A DNA stretch of 64,000 bases from Bifidobacterium pseudolongum subsp. globosum (GTDB taxonomy: Bacteria > Actinomycetota > Actinomycetes > Actinomycetales > Bifidobacteriaceae): NCBI RefSeq assembly GCF_004155535.1, contig NZ_RYUH01000014.1:186001-250000 (forward strand), read 5' to 3'. The translations under genes and the position numbers were made by a program. The stretch's first letter is position 1. Each line of letters begins with the position of its first letter. Positions 27,740-34,932 of this stretch are shown here, piece by piece. The notes under the pieces were generated by a model, which saw nothing but the letters and a program-made list of their open reading frames with translations, was not told the DNA's origin and did not search any database.

Positions 27740-29074
27740 ATGGCTGACGCTACTAACACCGCTCCACTCGCGGGCATCAAGGTGATTGATTGGACGCAGG
27801 TGCAGTCTGGTCCTTCCTGCACTCAGATGCTGGCTTGGATGGGCGCCGAGGTCATCAAGCTCGAGAAGGTCAAGGGCGGCGACCCGACCCGTAACGAGAT
27901 GAACGACGTCGACGGTTCCTATTCGCTGTACTTCCTGCAGCTTAATGCCAACAAGAAGTCCATCACCCTCGACATGAAGGATCCCGAAGGCAAGAAGATC
28001 CTCACCGATCTGCTCAAGGACGCTGACGTCTTCGTTGAGAATATCGGCCCCGGCGACGTCGAAAAGCTCGGCTTCGGCTGGGACGAAGTGCACAAGATCA
28101 ACCCGAAGCTGATCATGGCCTCGCTGAAGGGCTTCAATCAGGGCAGCCGCTTCGAGCACGTCAAGGCCTTCGAGCCTGTCGCGCAGTGCGCAGGCGGCGC
28201 GGCCTCGACGACCGGCTGGTGGGAAGGCGACAAGAACATCCCGACCCAGTCCGGCGCGGCACTCGGCGATTCGAACACCGGCATGCACCTGCTCATCGGC
28301 ATCCTGACCGCACTGCTGCAGCGCGAACGCACGGGCGAAGGCGTCTTCGTCTACCAGTCCATGCAGAACGCGGTGCTCAACCTGTGCCGTATCAAGCTGC
28401 GTGACCAGCTCATCCTCGACCACCTGCATCAGCTGTCGTACTACGACTGCTACCCGGGCTACAAGTTCGGCAAGGCGATTCCGCGCGCGGCCAACGCCGA
28501 AGGCGGTCTGGTGCTGGGCTGGTGCTACCGCGCGAAGGGCTGGGAGACCGACCCGAACGCCTACGTGTACATCGTGATTCAGCAGTCGCAGAAGGGCTTC
28601 GAGAACTTCTGCAACGCGATGGGCTTCCAGGATTGGCTCACCGACCCGAAGTTCAGCACGCCGAACGCACGCGACGAGCACAAGCAGGAAGTGTACAAGC
28701 GCGTTGAGCAGTACACCATGCAGTACGACAAGTACACGCTGACCAAGGAACTCGGCGCGAAGGGCGTCCCGGTGGGCCCGGTGCTCGATTGGAACGAGCT
28801 CGAGAACGATCCGGACCTCAACGAGGACGGCACGCTCATCACGATCGACCAGGGCGATGCCCGTGGCAAGTTCAAGACGATCGGCATGCCGTTCACGCTG
28901 AGCAACTACGCGCCTGACTACAAGCGCGCGCCGAAGCTTGGCGAGAACAACGAGGAGATTCTCAAGTCCCTCGGCTACACCGACGATCAGATTGCCGACC
29001 TGCAGTCCAGGGGTGTCATCGGCGGCAACGACGGCGTCAAGGCGGACCTTGTGGCCGCCCCGACGACCGACTGA
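27740..29074 (+). CDS. frc: Formyl-CoA:oxalate CoA-transferase
   Basis: Class III CoA-transferase moving CoA from formyl-CoA to oxalate, giving oxalyl-CoA for Oxc. 444 residues. Start region LAGIKVIDWTQVQSGPSCTQMLAWMGAEVIKLE is family-typical; the catalytic aspartate is Asp177 in SGAALGDSNTGMHL (Asp169 in the Oxalobacter enzyme). The C-terminal KELGAKGVPVGPVLDWNEL is also typical. AAGGAG is ideally placed before ATG 27740. It is transcribed toward, not with, the oxc-transporter unit 1.1 kb away. The short Asn/Asp-rich tail after SRGVIGGN is slightly longer than usual. Confidence 0.94.
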   Translation: MADATNTAPLAGIKVIDWTQVQSGPSCTQMLAWMGAEVIKLEKVKGGDPTRNEMNDVDGSYSLYFLQLNANKKSITLDMKDPEGKKILTDLLKDADVFVENIGPGDVEKLGFGWDEVHKINPKLIMASLKGFNQGSRFEHVKAFEPVAQCAGGAASTTGWWEGDKNIPTQSGAALGDSNTGMHLLIGILTALLQRERTGEGVFVYQSMQNAVLNLCRIKLRDQLILDHLHQLSYYDCYPGYKFGKAIPRAANAEGGLVLGWCYRAKGWETDPNAYVYIVIQQSQKGFENFCNAMGFQDWLTDPKFSTPNARDEHKQEVYKRVEQYTMQYDKYTLTKELGAKGVPVGPVLDWNELENDPDLNEDGTLITIDQGDARGKFKTIGMPFTLSNYAPDYKRAPKLGENNEEILKSLGYTDDQIADLQSRGVIGGNDGVKADLVAAPTTD

Positions 29075-29096
29075 TCTGTCAGCCTGACTGACTCTC

Positions 29097-29152
29097 TATA
29101 TATGAATGGTGCCTGTGCATTCGTGGTGATGCACAGGCACCATTCATATATA
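29097..29152. terminator. 24-bp perfect hairpin after frc
   Basis: 29097-29120 and 29129-29152 are exact reverse complements (24 bp) around an 8-nt loop, starting 22 bp after the frc stop. There is no T-run after the stem, although the base of the stem is A/T-rich. Probably terminates or protects the frc transcript. Confidence 0.65.
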
Positions 29153-29253
29153 CGGCCATAAGGATTAGCCACGGCAATGCCGCCTTCCGTTGACCATGCA
29201 ACCCACTACAAGTAGCCACTATCAACAACAATGCTCCATGCATCTACTGATGC

Positions 29254-29294
29254 AAGCAAAGGCCCGTCCAGCTAATCTGGACGGGCCCTTGCTT
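29254..29294. terminator. Hairpin at the end of small membrane ORF
   Basis: 18-bp stem with one mismatch (AAGCAAAGGCCCGTCCAG against CTGGACGGGCCCTTGCTT), 5-nt loop. It touches the stop codon of the minus-strand ORF 29293-29535 and also lies downstream of frc, so it may act in both directions. Confidence 0.6.
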
Positions 29295-29535
29295 ACCGGA
29301 TGATCCGGCGAACGAAAATCGCGGCCAACGCTAACAATATGCCAGCGAAAGCAAGAGGTTCGCCAATCCTCGTGGCAAGGATTGCAATCACTGCGATTAT
29401 CGCCGCTCCGGAATCATCCGATTGGTGGCTGCGAGAATGCCTACCCACGGTAGATACCTCCCGTGACAGCCGCGCACCGCGTTCGGCATGCGGCACTGGC
29501 ACTCCAACAGTTGTCAAAGCGACCGTCAAAGGCAC
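29293..29535 (-). CDS. Small putative membrane protein
   Basis: 80 residues from GTG 29535. Support is a GAAAGAGG ribosome site about 9 nt upstream of the GTG and a terminator-like hairpin at its stop. The C-terminal half holds two hydrophobic stretches (GAAIIAVIAILA and PLAFAGILLALAAIFV) and ends in Arg-rich VRRIIR. No family recognised. Its place between frc and the AEC transporter might be coincidence; it could also be a decayed gene. Confidence 0.4.
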   Translation of the reverse strand: MPLTVALTTVGVPVPHAERGARLSREVSTVGRHSRSHQSDDSGAAIIAVIAILATRIGEPLAFAGILLALAAIFVRRIIR

Positions 29536-29660
29536 TGCTACATACCTCTTTCAGGTAAACAACCATGGTACCTGATATGATGAAAGCATCAACGGGCACT
29601 GCTACTCATCTTTGGATAACGCCCGCGGACGGCTGCGAGACCGTCCTTCATGACATCCGT

Positions 29661-29692
29661 AAATGGGGGCCGAAGCGATTCGACCCCCATTT
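29661..29692. other. Intergenic hairpin
   Basis: AAATGGGGGCCGAA and TTCGACCCCCATTT pair over 14 bp with one mismatch and a 4-nt loop. It is isolated in non-coding DNA and may be the terminator of a lost gene or a small RNA. Confidence 0.5.
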
Positions 29693-29714
29693 GCATTCCA
29701 GTCGATGCCAATAC

Positions 29715-29922
29715 CTTGGGATGGCTGTACGTGTCTAAGGTCAGTCATGGTTTGTCGCCGGCATTGCTCTGCACAGCTGTAGGTGTCTAAGGTCAGCCAC
29801 GAGAGTCCATCGCAGTGGCTTGAGATGGACGTAGATGACTGAGCCTAGACACCGAGTGCCATCAATCGTGGGTGATATGGCTGTTGGTGGCTGAGCATCG
29901 ACATCCACGTCCATGGCGATGG
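29715..29922. repeat. Degenerate tandem repeat, four units, exact 52-bp period
   Basis: Anchors ATGGCTGTACGTGTCTAAG (29721), ACAGCTGTAGGTGTCTAAG (29773), ATGGACGTAGATGACTGAG (29825) and ATGGCTGTTGGTGGCTGAG (29877) are spaced exactly 52 bp. Units one and two share GTGTCTAAGGTCAG exactly. 52 is not a multiple of three, so this is not a protein repeat. No open frame of merit covers it. Confidence 0.75.
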
Positions 29923-29959
29923 CATAAACGGCGAATTCAGCGTACGTATCAGCCTCATC

Positions 29960-30096
29960 GCTACGGGTAGTGTTCTTTCTGCTACGGGTAGTGCCTCCTT
30001 GGGGAACAACCACGTACAATCGTTGAAAACCAATGTTTTTAGTGATGCAGAAATTGGCAGAGCACTACCCGTAGCAATAGAAGCACTACCCGTAGC
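29960..30096. repeat. Dispersed phased-dyad repeat, copy 3
   Basis: Direct 14-mers at 29960-29973 and 29981-29994, a 67-bp spacer, inverted copies at 30062-30075 and 30083-30096; both pairs 21 bp apart. It lies just beyond the terminator of the AEC transporter gene and beside the 52-bp tandem repeat. Confidence 0.9.
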
Positions 30097-30112
30097 AAAG
30101 AGGTTCCCAGCA

Positions 30113-30148
30113 CAAAAAAGGCTCCCCGCCAACGTGGCGGGGAGCCCC
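30113..30148 (-). terminator. Terminator of oxc-transporter operon
   Basis: Minus-strand stem GGCTCCCCGCC/GGCGGGGAGCC with a short loop followed by TTTTTTG, about 25 bp past the transporter stop. Confidence 0.9.
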
Positions 30149-30176
30149 AAGATGATGGATGCCGTTTAGCGCACTA

Positions 30177-31280
30177 TCAGTGGACGCACAGCGGCACAAG
30201 CCAGATCCACAGCAGGCAGGTGACGGCGAACACAACGGTCGAGACCGCGGTGGTGGAGGCGCCTTCCTTGACGTAGATGTTGTAACGGCTGGAGATGATG
30301 ATGCCCGAGAACGCCGGCGGAAGGGCGACGGCCATGACAAGCATGGAGAGCTTGTTGACATCGTGGCCCATGCCGCACAGCAGACCGATGCCGAGGAACG
30401 CGGCAGGGGTCAGGATCAGGCGGTAGAAGGTGTTCCAGATCGTCTCCCAGCCGAGCGAGAACTTGACGGTCGAAAGCGCCAGGCCAGCGGCGAGCACGGC
30501 CACGCCGGAGTTTGCCTTGGCGATCAGGTCGAAGGTCGGGGCGACCTGATCAGGCACACGCACGCCGATGAGCACGAGCACGATGGCGAGCAGCGGGGCC
30601 CAGCAGACCGGCTGCTTCAAAGCGTTGACGAGCGCGGCGAGGTTGCTGTTCTTCTTCTTGCCCATGTTGGAGGACTTGGAGACCATGACCTCGGCGTTCT
30701 TGTCCTTCGACGCGTCCTTGGACGGATCGACGGCCACGTCGGCCTTCGGTGCCTTGACCGTCACTTCGCCCTTGGCGGTCGTGGTGGCGGCAGCCGACAG
30801 CTTGGCGCGGTCCTTGGCCTGACCGAGGTTGATGAGATACATGCCGATCGGGATGGTCACGGCGTTCACCACGATCGAGATGATCGCGATGACGAGGTTG
30901 GTGCTCACGGTGTCGCCATAGATAGGATCAAGCACTGCGAAGCCGAGGAAGCCGATCGTCGGGGATCCGGCGATCAACGCGCACACGGCCGCTTCCTGGA
31001 TGCTGTGCTTGAACAAGAGGCGGCACAGGTAGTAGCTGAGCATGAACATGACGATGATGCCCACAAATCCAAGAATCGTAAGCGTGGTGTCCTGGGCGAG
31101 CTCCTCACGGGTCGCCTTGACGATGGAGATGAACAATGCGGCCGGCAATGCGATGTTGAGCACGACCTTGTTGAGGCCCTGTCGCTGATCGTCGTCGAAA
31201 TAGCTGAGCTTGCCGCAGACATATCCCAACGCCATGATGACGATGATCGGGATGATGTCGTTTACCAGAATCTGTACCAT
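30177..31280 (-). CDS. AEC-family transporter, probable oxalate/formate carrier
   Basis: 367 residues from ATG 31280. About ten membrane segments in two five-helix halves (IIPIIVIMALGYVCGKLSYFD; SYYLCRLLFKHSIQEAAVCALIAGSPTIGFLGFAVLDPIYG; PVCWAPLLAIVLVLIGVRVPD) with a charged Lys/Ala-rich loop near 185-225. This is the auxin-efflux-carrier/malate permease family. It lies 89 bp downstream of oxc on the same strand; E. coli has the AEC protein YfdV in its frc-oxc operon, so oxalate uptake or oxalate/formate exchange is the likely role, though unproven. The frame upstream of 31280 encodes the intercistronic hairpin and is rejected. Confidence 0.85.
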   Translation of the reverse strand: MVQILVNDIIPIIVIMALGYVCGKLSYFDDDQRQGLNKVVLNIALPAALFISIVKATREELAQDTTLTILGFVGIIVMFMLSYYLCRLLFKHSIQEAAVCALIAGSPTIGFLGFAVLDPIYGDTVSTNLVIAIISIVVNAVTIPIGMYLINLGQAKDRAKLSAAATTTAKGEVTVKAPKADVAVDPSKDASKDKNAEVMVSKSSNMGKKKNSNLAALVNALKQPVCWAPLLAIVLVLIGVRVPDQVAPTFDLIAKANSGVAVLAAGLALSTVKFSLGWETIWNTFYRLILTPAAFLGIGLLCGMGHDVNKLSMLVMAVALPPAFSGIIISSRYNIYVKEGASTTAVSTVVFAVTCLLWIWLVPLCVH

Positions 31281-31315
31281 GATGAAAACTTTCTTCTCTT
31301 CGGTGGCGGATGCCC

Positions 31316-31355
31316 GGGGCAATGGGCCGCCACAGCCGTGGCGGCCCATTGCCCC
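31316..31355. other. Intercistronic 18-bp perfect hairpin, oxc-transporter
   Basis: GGGGCAATGGGCCGCCAC and GTGGCGGCCCATTGCCCC are exact complements with a 4-nt loop. There is no T-run, so it more likely protects the 3' end of oxc mRNA or attenuates the transporter than terminates. Confidence 0.65.
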
Positions 31356-31369
31356 ATATCAGGCATCGA

Positions 31370-33139
31370 TCACATATGTGCGCCCTCGATGTACGGGTCG
31401 GCGGTCACCTCGGAGGTCGCGAGCGGACCCACGACCGGCTTCGGATTGAGGTTGCTGATGTGGCCGGACTCCTTGCCGGCGTAGTCAGCGAGCTGCACAT
31501 GCACGAAGCTCGGCTTGCCGGAGGCGATTGCCTCGCCGACCATCTGCTCGACCTCGTCCGGCGTGGTGGCGTAGTAGCCCTTGCCACCGAACGCCTCGAT
31601 CATCTTCTCGTAGTGAGCGTCATACGAGAGCGTGAGCGGGGACGGATCGCCGTCCTTGCCAAGGTTCTCGAAGTCGCCGCGGTAGATACCACCGTTGTTG
31701 AGCACCACGAAGGTGATCGGCAGGTTGTAGCGGCAGGCTACCTCGACTTCCATGCCGTCGAAACCGAAACCGGAGTCGCCGCCGATGTACAGCACCTTCT
31801 TGCCGGTAGCCACGGCGGCGCCGATGGAATAGCCGACTGCGCAACCCATGACACCCCACGTGCCGCAATCAAGGCGATGGCGCGGCTGGTAGATGTCGAT
31901 GATGTTACGGCAGTCGTCGAGCGTGTTCGCACCCTCGTTGGTGAGGATGACGTCCTTGTTCTGGTCGTAGACCTTCTTGATTGCGCCCAGGGCGTCGTAG
32001 TGGCCCATCGGCACCTTGCCGGAGTTGATGCGCGCGGCGAACTTCTCGTCGTTCTTCTGGGATTCGGACTGAATGGCGCCGAGCCACTCAGCGGAAGCCT
32101 TGACAGGGGTCTTCTCGAGTCCAGCGTTGAGCATGGCCATGGCGGACTTGATGTCACCGACAATCGGGCAGGCGATTGGACGAGTGTTCTCGATTTCGTT
32201 CGGATCGATCTCAATCTGGATGAACTTGACGTCCGGGTTCCATCCCTTTTCACCGAAGTTCAGCATCCAATTGAGACGTGCACCAACCAGTAGCACAACG
32301 TCGGCGGAGCGTAGCGCGAGGCTACGGGCGCTAGCGGTGTTGTGCGGATCGTCGTCTGGAATGACGCCCTTGGCCATAGACATCGGTTGGAACGGGATGT
32401 CGGTCTTCTTGACAAATTCCTGCAGTTCGTTTTCAGCCTGTGCTAGGGCGGCCCCCTTGCCCACGAGCATGAGCGGGTTCTTGGCCTCGCTTAGCAACTT
32501 GAGGGCTTCATCAATGGACGCCTGTGCCGGCGGCATGACCGGTGCCGGCTGGTTCGCGGTCCACAGCTTGGCTGCAGCCTCATCCTTATCCATTGTCTGT
32601 GCCACGGCGTCATCCGGGAAGTCGATGTAGACGGCGCCCGGGCGGCCGGAGCACGCGATGTGCATGGCGCGTGCCACGGCGAGCGGGATATCCTCGATCT
32701 TGTCGATGCGGAAGGATTCCTTGCAGAATGCCTTCGCATAGCTCATCTGATCAAGGCCCTCGTATTCGCCTTCGTGCATATCTACGACGTTACGGCTCGA
32801 GGAGCCGCCAATCATAATGACCGGGAAGCCATTGGTGGTGGCCTCGAGCATGGCCGCCAGACCGTTCAGGAAGCCCGGTGCGGACACGGTCAGCGCCACG
32901 GCTGGCTTGCCTGTCAAGAAGCCTTCCGCTGCCGCTGCGTTCACAGCGTCCTCTTCATGGCGCATGCCGATGTAGCGCATGCCCATGCCCTGGGCGATAC
33001 GCGCAAAGTCAGTCACCGGAATGCCGACGACACCATACATATTCTTGATGCCGTTCGCCATCAGCGCCTGGGCCAGGTAGTGCGGGGAATCAGTGAGATT
33101 CTGCCCCTGCACCGGGGTGGTTGTTGTTTCGTCAGTCAT
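31370..33139 (-). CDS. oxc: Oxalyl-CoA decarboxylase
   Basis: Thiamine-diphosphate enzyme converting oxalyl-CoA to formyl-CoA and CO2, consuming a proton. 589 residues. Glu62 of MRHEEDAVNAAAAEGFLTG is the cofactor-activating Glu; TVSAPGFLNGLAAM is family-typical; the ThDP/Mg motif runs from GGDSGFGFDG to FVVLNNGG at about 449-481. AGGAGG lies 6 nt before ATG 33139. First gene of the oxc-transporter unit; frc is convergent. Confidence 0.95.
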   Translation of the reverse strand: MTDETTTTPVQGQNLTDSPHYLAQALMANGIKNMYGVVGIPVTDFARIAQGMGMRYIGMRHEEDAVNAAAAEGFLTGKPAVALTVSAPGFLNGLAAMLEATTNGFPVIMIGGSSSRNVVDMHEGEYEGLDQMSYAKAFCKESFRIDKIEDIPLAVARAMHIACSGRPGAVYIDFPDDAVAQTMDKDEAAAKLWTANQPAPVMPPAQASIDEALKLLSEAKNPLMLVGKGAALAQAENELQEFVKKTDIPFQPMSMAKGVIPDDDPHNTASARSLALRSADVVLLVGARLNWMLNFGEKGWNPDVKFIQIEIDPNEIENTRPIACPIVGDIKSAMAMLNAGLEKTPVKASAEWLGAIQSESQKNDEKFAARINSGKVPMGHYDALGAIKKVYDQNKDVILTNEGANTLDDCRNIIDIYQPRHRLDCGTWGVMGCAVGYSIGAAVATGKKVLYIGGDSGFGFDGMEVEVACRYNLPITFVVLNNGGIYRGDFENLGKDGDPSPLTLSYDAHYEKMIEAFGGKGYYATTPDEVEQMVGEAIASGKPSFVHVQLADYAGKESGHISNLNPKPVVGPLATSEVTADPYIEGAHM

Positions 33140-33208
33140 GAACTTCCTCCTATCGAAACGTTGCTACCCCGATTCTAAGGTGGTTCAATCTGTTTTCCCG
33201 GCAGCCAA

Positions 33209-33237
33209 GCGCTTAGCGTATTTTTCCCAATAAGCGC
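33209..33237. promoter_or_regulatory. Inverted repeat upstream of oxc
   Basis: GCGCTTA (33209-33215) and TAAGCGC (33231-33237) are exact complements separated by 15 bp of A/T-rich DNA, about 70 bp before the oxc ATG. A minus-strand TAGAAT lies between this dyad and the start. A candidate operator; no matching copy was seen upstream of frc. Confidence 0.4.
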
Positions 33238-33267
33238 AATAACTGTAGCCCTACAGCTCATGGACTG

Positions 33268-34815
33268 TCATGGACGGGCGCCCGTTCCATCGCCGTGCTG
33301 CGCATCGTTGTGCCAACGCGAATTGCTCTTGTTCACGTCATGCCGGTGCTTATGTCGGCGGCGCTGTTCCCGGATTTCCTCGCTCTCAGCGGCGAGCACG
33401 GCCGACCCGGCCACATGCTGCAGCGCGGATCCGGCGGCCATCACGAAATCGGTGAATCCGGCGTCGTCGTGCACCTCGTTGCTCGCCACGGAGGCGCGGA
33501 TGTTCGAGAAGAACCGGTGCCAGCCCGACCGCGCGAGCACGTCGATGCTCGCGCCGTACATACCCACCGGGTAGCCGAAGAGGAACGCGATGGCCACGCC
33601 CACCGCGAGGAACGGGAACATGCCCCATCCGAAGATCTCACTCCCCAACAGCACAGCGGACATCGGGCACCGGTTGAGCGCGGCGAGGAAGCAGATCGAG
33701 CCGAGCGCGGCGCCGAACAGCGGGTCGGTGCCGGTCATGGCGAAGCACGCCGAGCCGAGCAGGCCGCCGATGCAGAACGACGGCATGATCTCGCCGCCTT
33801 TGAACCACATGCCGAGGCACAGCACGGTCAGCAGCATCTTGATGGCGAAATCGGCCGACAGATCGGGCATGTTGAGCACATCGTTGAGCATCGCGCCGCC
33901 CGAGCCGGTAAACCGCCACCAGCCGAACACAGTCACGAGTACGGCGAACAACAGGCCGCCCACGATCACCCACACATAATAATCGTGCCGGATGCGCATG
34001 GTGAGCGCCTGCAGCAGGCGTATGGCTATGGAGAACACGCTGCCCGCCACTGCTGCGGCGATGCCGATGACGATGCACACGCCGATGATGCGCCATGAGG
34101 CCACTGGCACCGGCACGGTGTGGATGATGTCGCCGATGCCGAAGTGGTTGGAAATGAGGAACGCAATGAAACATGCGATGAGCATGGACGACACGTACTG
34201 CAATTGCGTGAACCGCATGAGCTCGAGCACCAGCATGCACGATCCCAGCGGGGCGAAGAACAGGGCGGAGAACGCGGCGGCCATGCCGGTGGAGGCCACA
34301 TACCGGTTGATCTCGTAGGTGTCGTCATGGTCCTCTCGGCGCAGGATGTTGTGCAGGCGGAACGGCTTGGAGATGGTCGTGCCCAGACTTGCGCCGATCT
34401 GCAACGCCCCGGCCTCCTTGCCCACCGAACCGCCGCCCAGGATCGTCATGCCCGTGGAGAACAGGATGCCCGGCGCCAGCAGCGCGCTCAGGTGGTCGCC
34501 GGCGCGCATCTTCTCGATGATCGCGTCGGTCGTCAGGTTGAGCGGCAGCTTCCACCACCTGTACATGAGCAATTGCACGATGCCCATCACCGGCAGTAGC
34601 CAGATGAGCCACGGCGCGCGTTCGAACAGGCTTCGCGCGGCCCCCACGAACAGGCACAGCACGATCGATGCGAATCCACACACCACTCCACACACGCACG
34701 CGAACAGCATGTGCCGCACCACCTGCATCCAGTCGAACCGCGCAGGCGGCTCCACGCTCTGCTTTGTGGAGCCGGCCTGCGGGGCGGGGTGCGGTGCTTG
34801 TGTTGTGGTGTTCAT
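33268..34815 (-). CDS. ClC-family chloride channel/antiporter
   Basis: 515 residues from ATG 34815 (AGAGGA 5 nt upstream; ATG 34839 lacks a ribosome site). Around eleven hydrophobic segments. GGSVGKEAGALQIGASLG holds the gating-glutamate position (Glu of the GREGP-type loop), and GGEIMPSFCIGGLLGSACF matches the second conserved selectivity region. The Ser motif (GSGIP type) is not obvious. Hydrophilic C-terminal tail with Arg/His runs. Upstream of oxc on the same strand with a 128-bp gap; a role in anion or pH balance during oxalate use is only a guess. Confidence 0.85.
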   Translation of the reverse strand: MNTTTQAPHPAPQAGSTKQSVEPPARFDWMQVVRHMLFACVCGVVCGFASIVLCLFVGAARSLFERAPWLIWLLPVMGIVQLLMYRWWKLPLNLTTDAIIEKMRAGDHLSALLAPGILFSTGMTILGGGSVGKEAGALQIGASLGTTISKPFRLHNILRREDHDDTYEINRYVASTGMAAAFSALFFAPLGSCMLVLELMRFTQLQYVSSMLIACFIAFLISNHFGIGDIIHTVPVPVASWRIIGVCIVIGIAAAVAGSVFSIAIRLLQALTMRIRHDYYVWVIVGGLLFAVLVTVFGWWRFTGSGGAMLNDVLNMPDLSADFAIKMLLTVLCLGMWFKGGEIMPSFCIGGLLGSACFAMTGTDPLFGAALGSICFLAALNRCPMSAVLLGSEIFGWGMFPFLAVGVAIAFLFGYPVGMYGASIDVLARSGWHRFFSNIRASVASNEVHDDAGFTDFVMAAGSALQHVAGSAVLAAESEEIREQRRRHKHRHDVNKSNSRWHNDAQHGDGTGARP

Positions 34816-34932
34816 GCCATCCTCTGCTCGTGCCGCCATGCCATGGTGGCGGGGTGTTCGTTCAGCTACCGTGTATCTTACCGTTGGCCGCGCGGCCTTG
34901 GCGGCCGCTCCCTCTGACAGCGTGACGCGGGA

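Noticed and set aside
29715..29922. CRISPR-like array
   Set aside because: Units are degenerate along their whole length with no constant repeat and variable spacer, and no cas genes are present.
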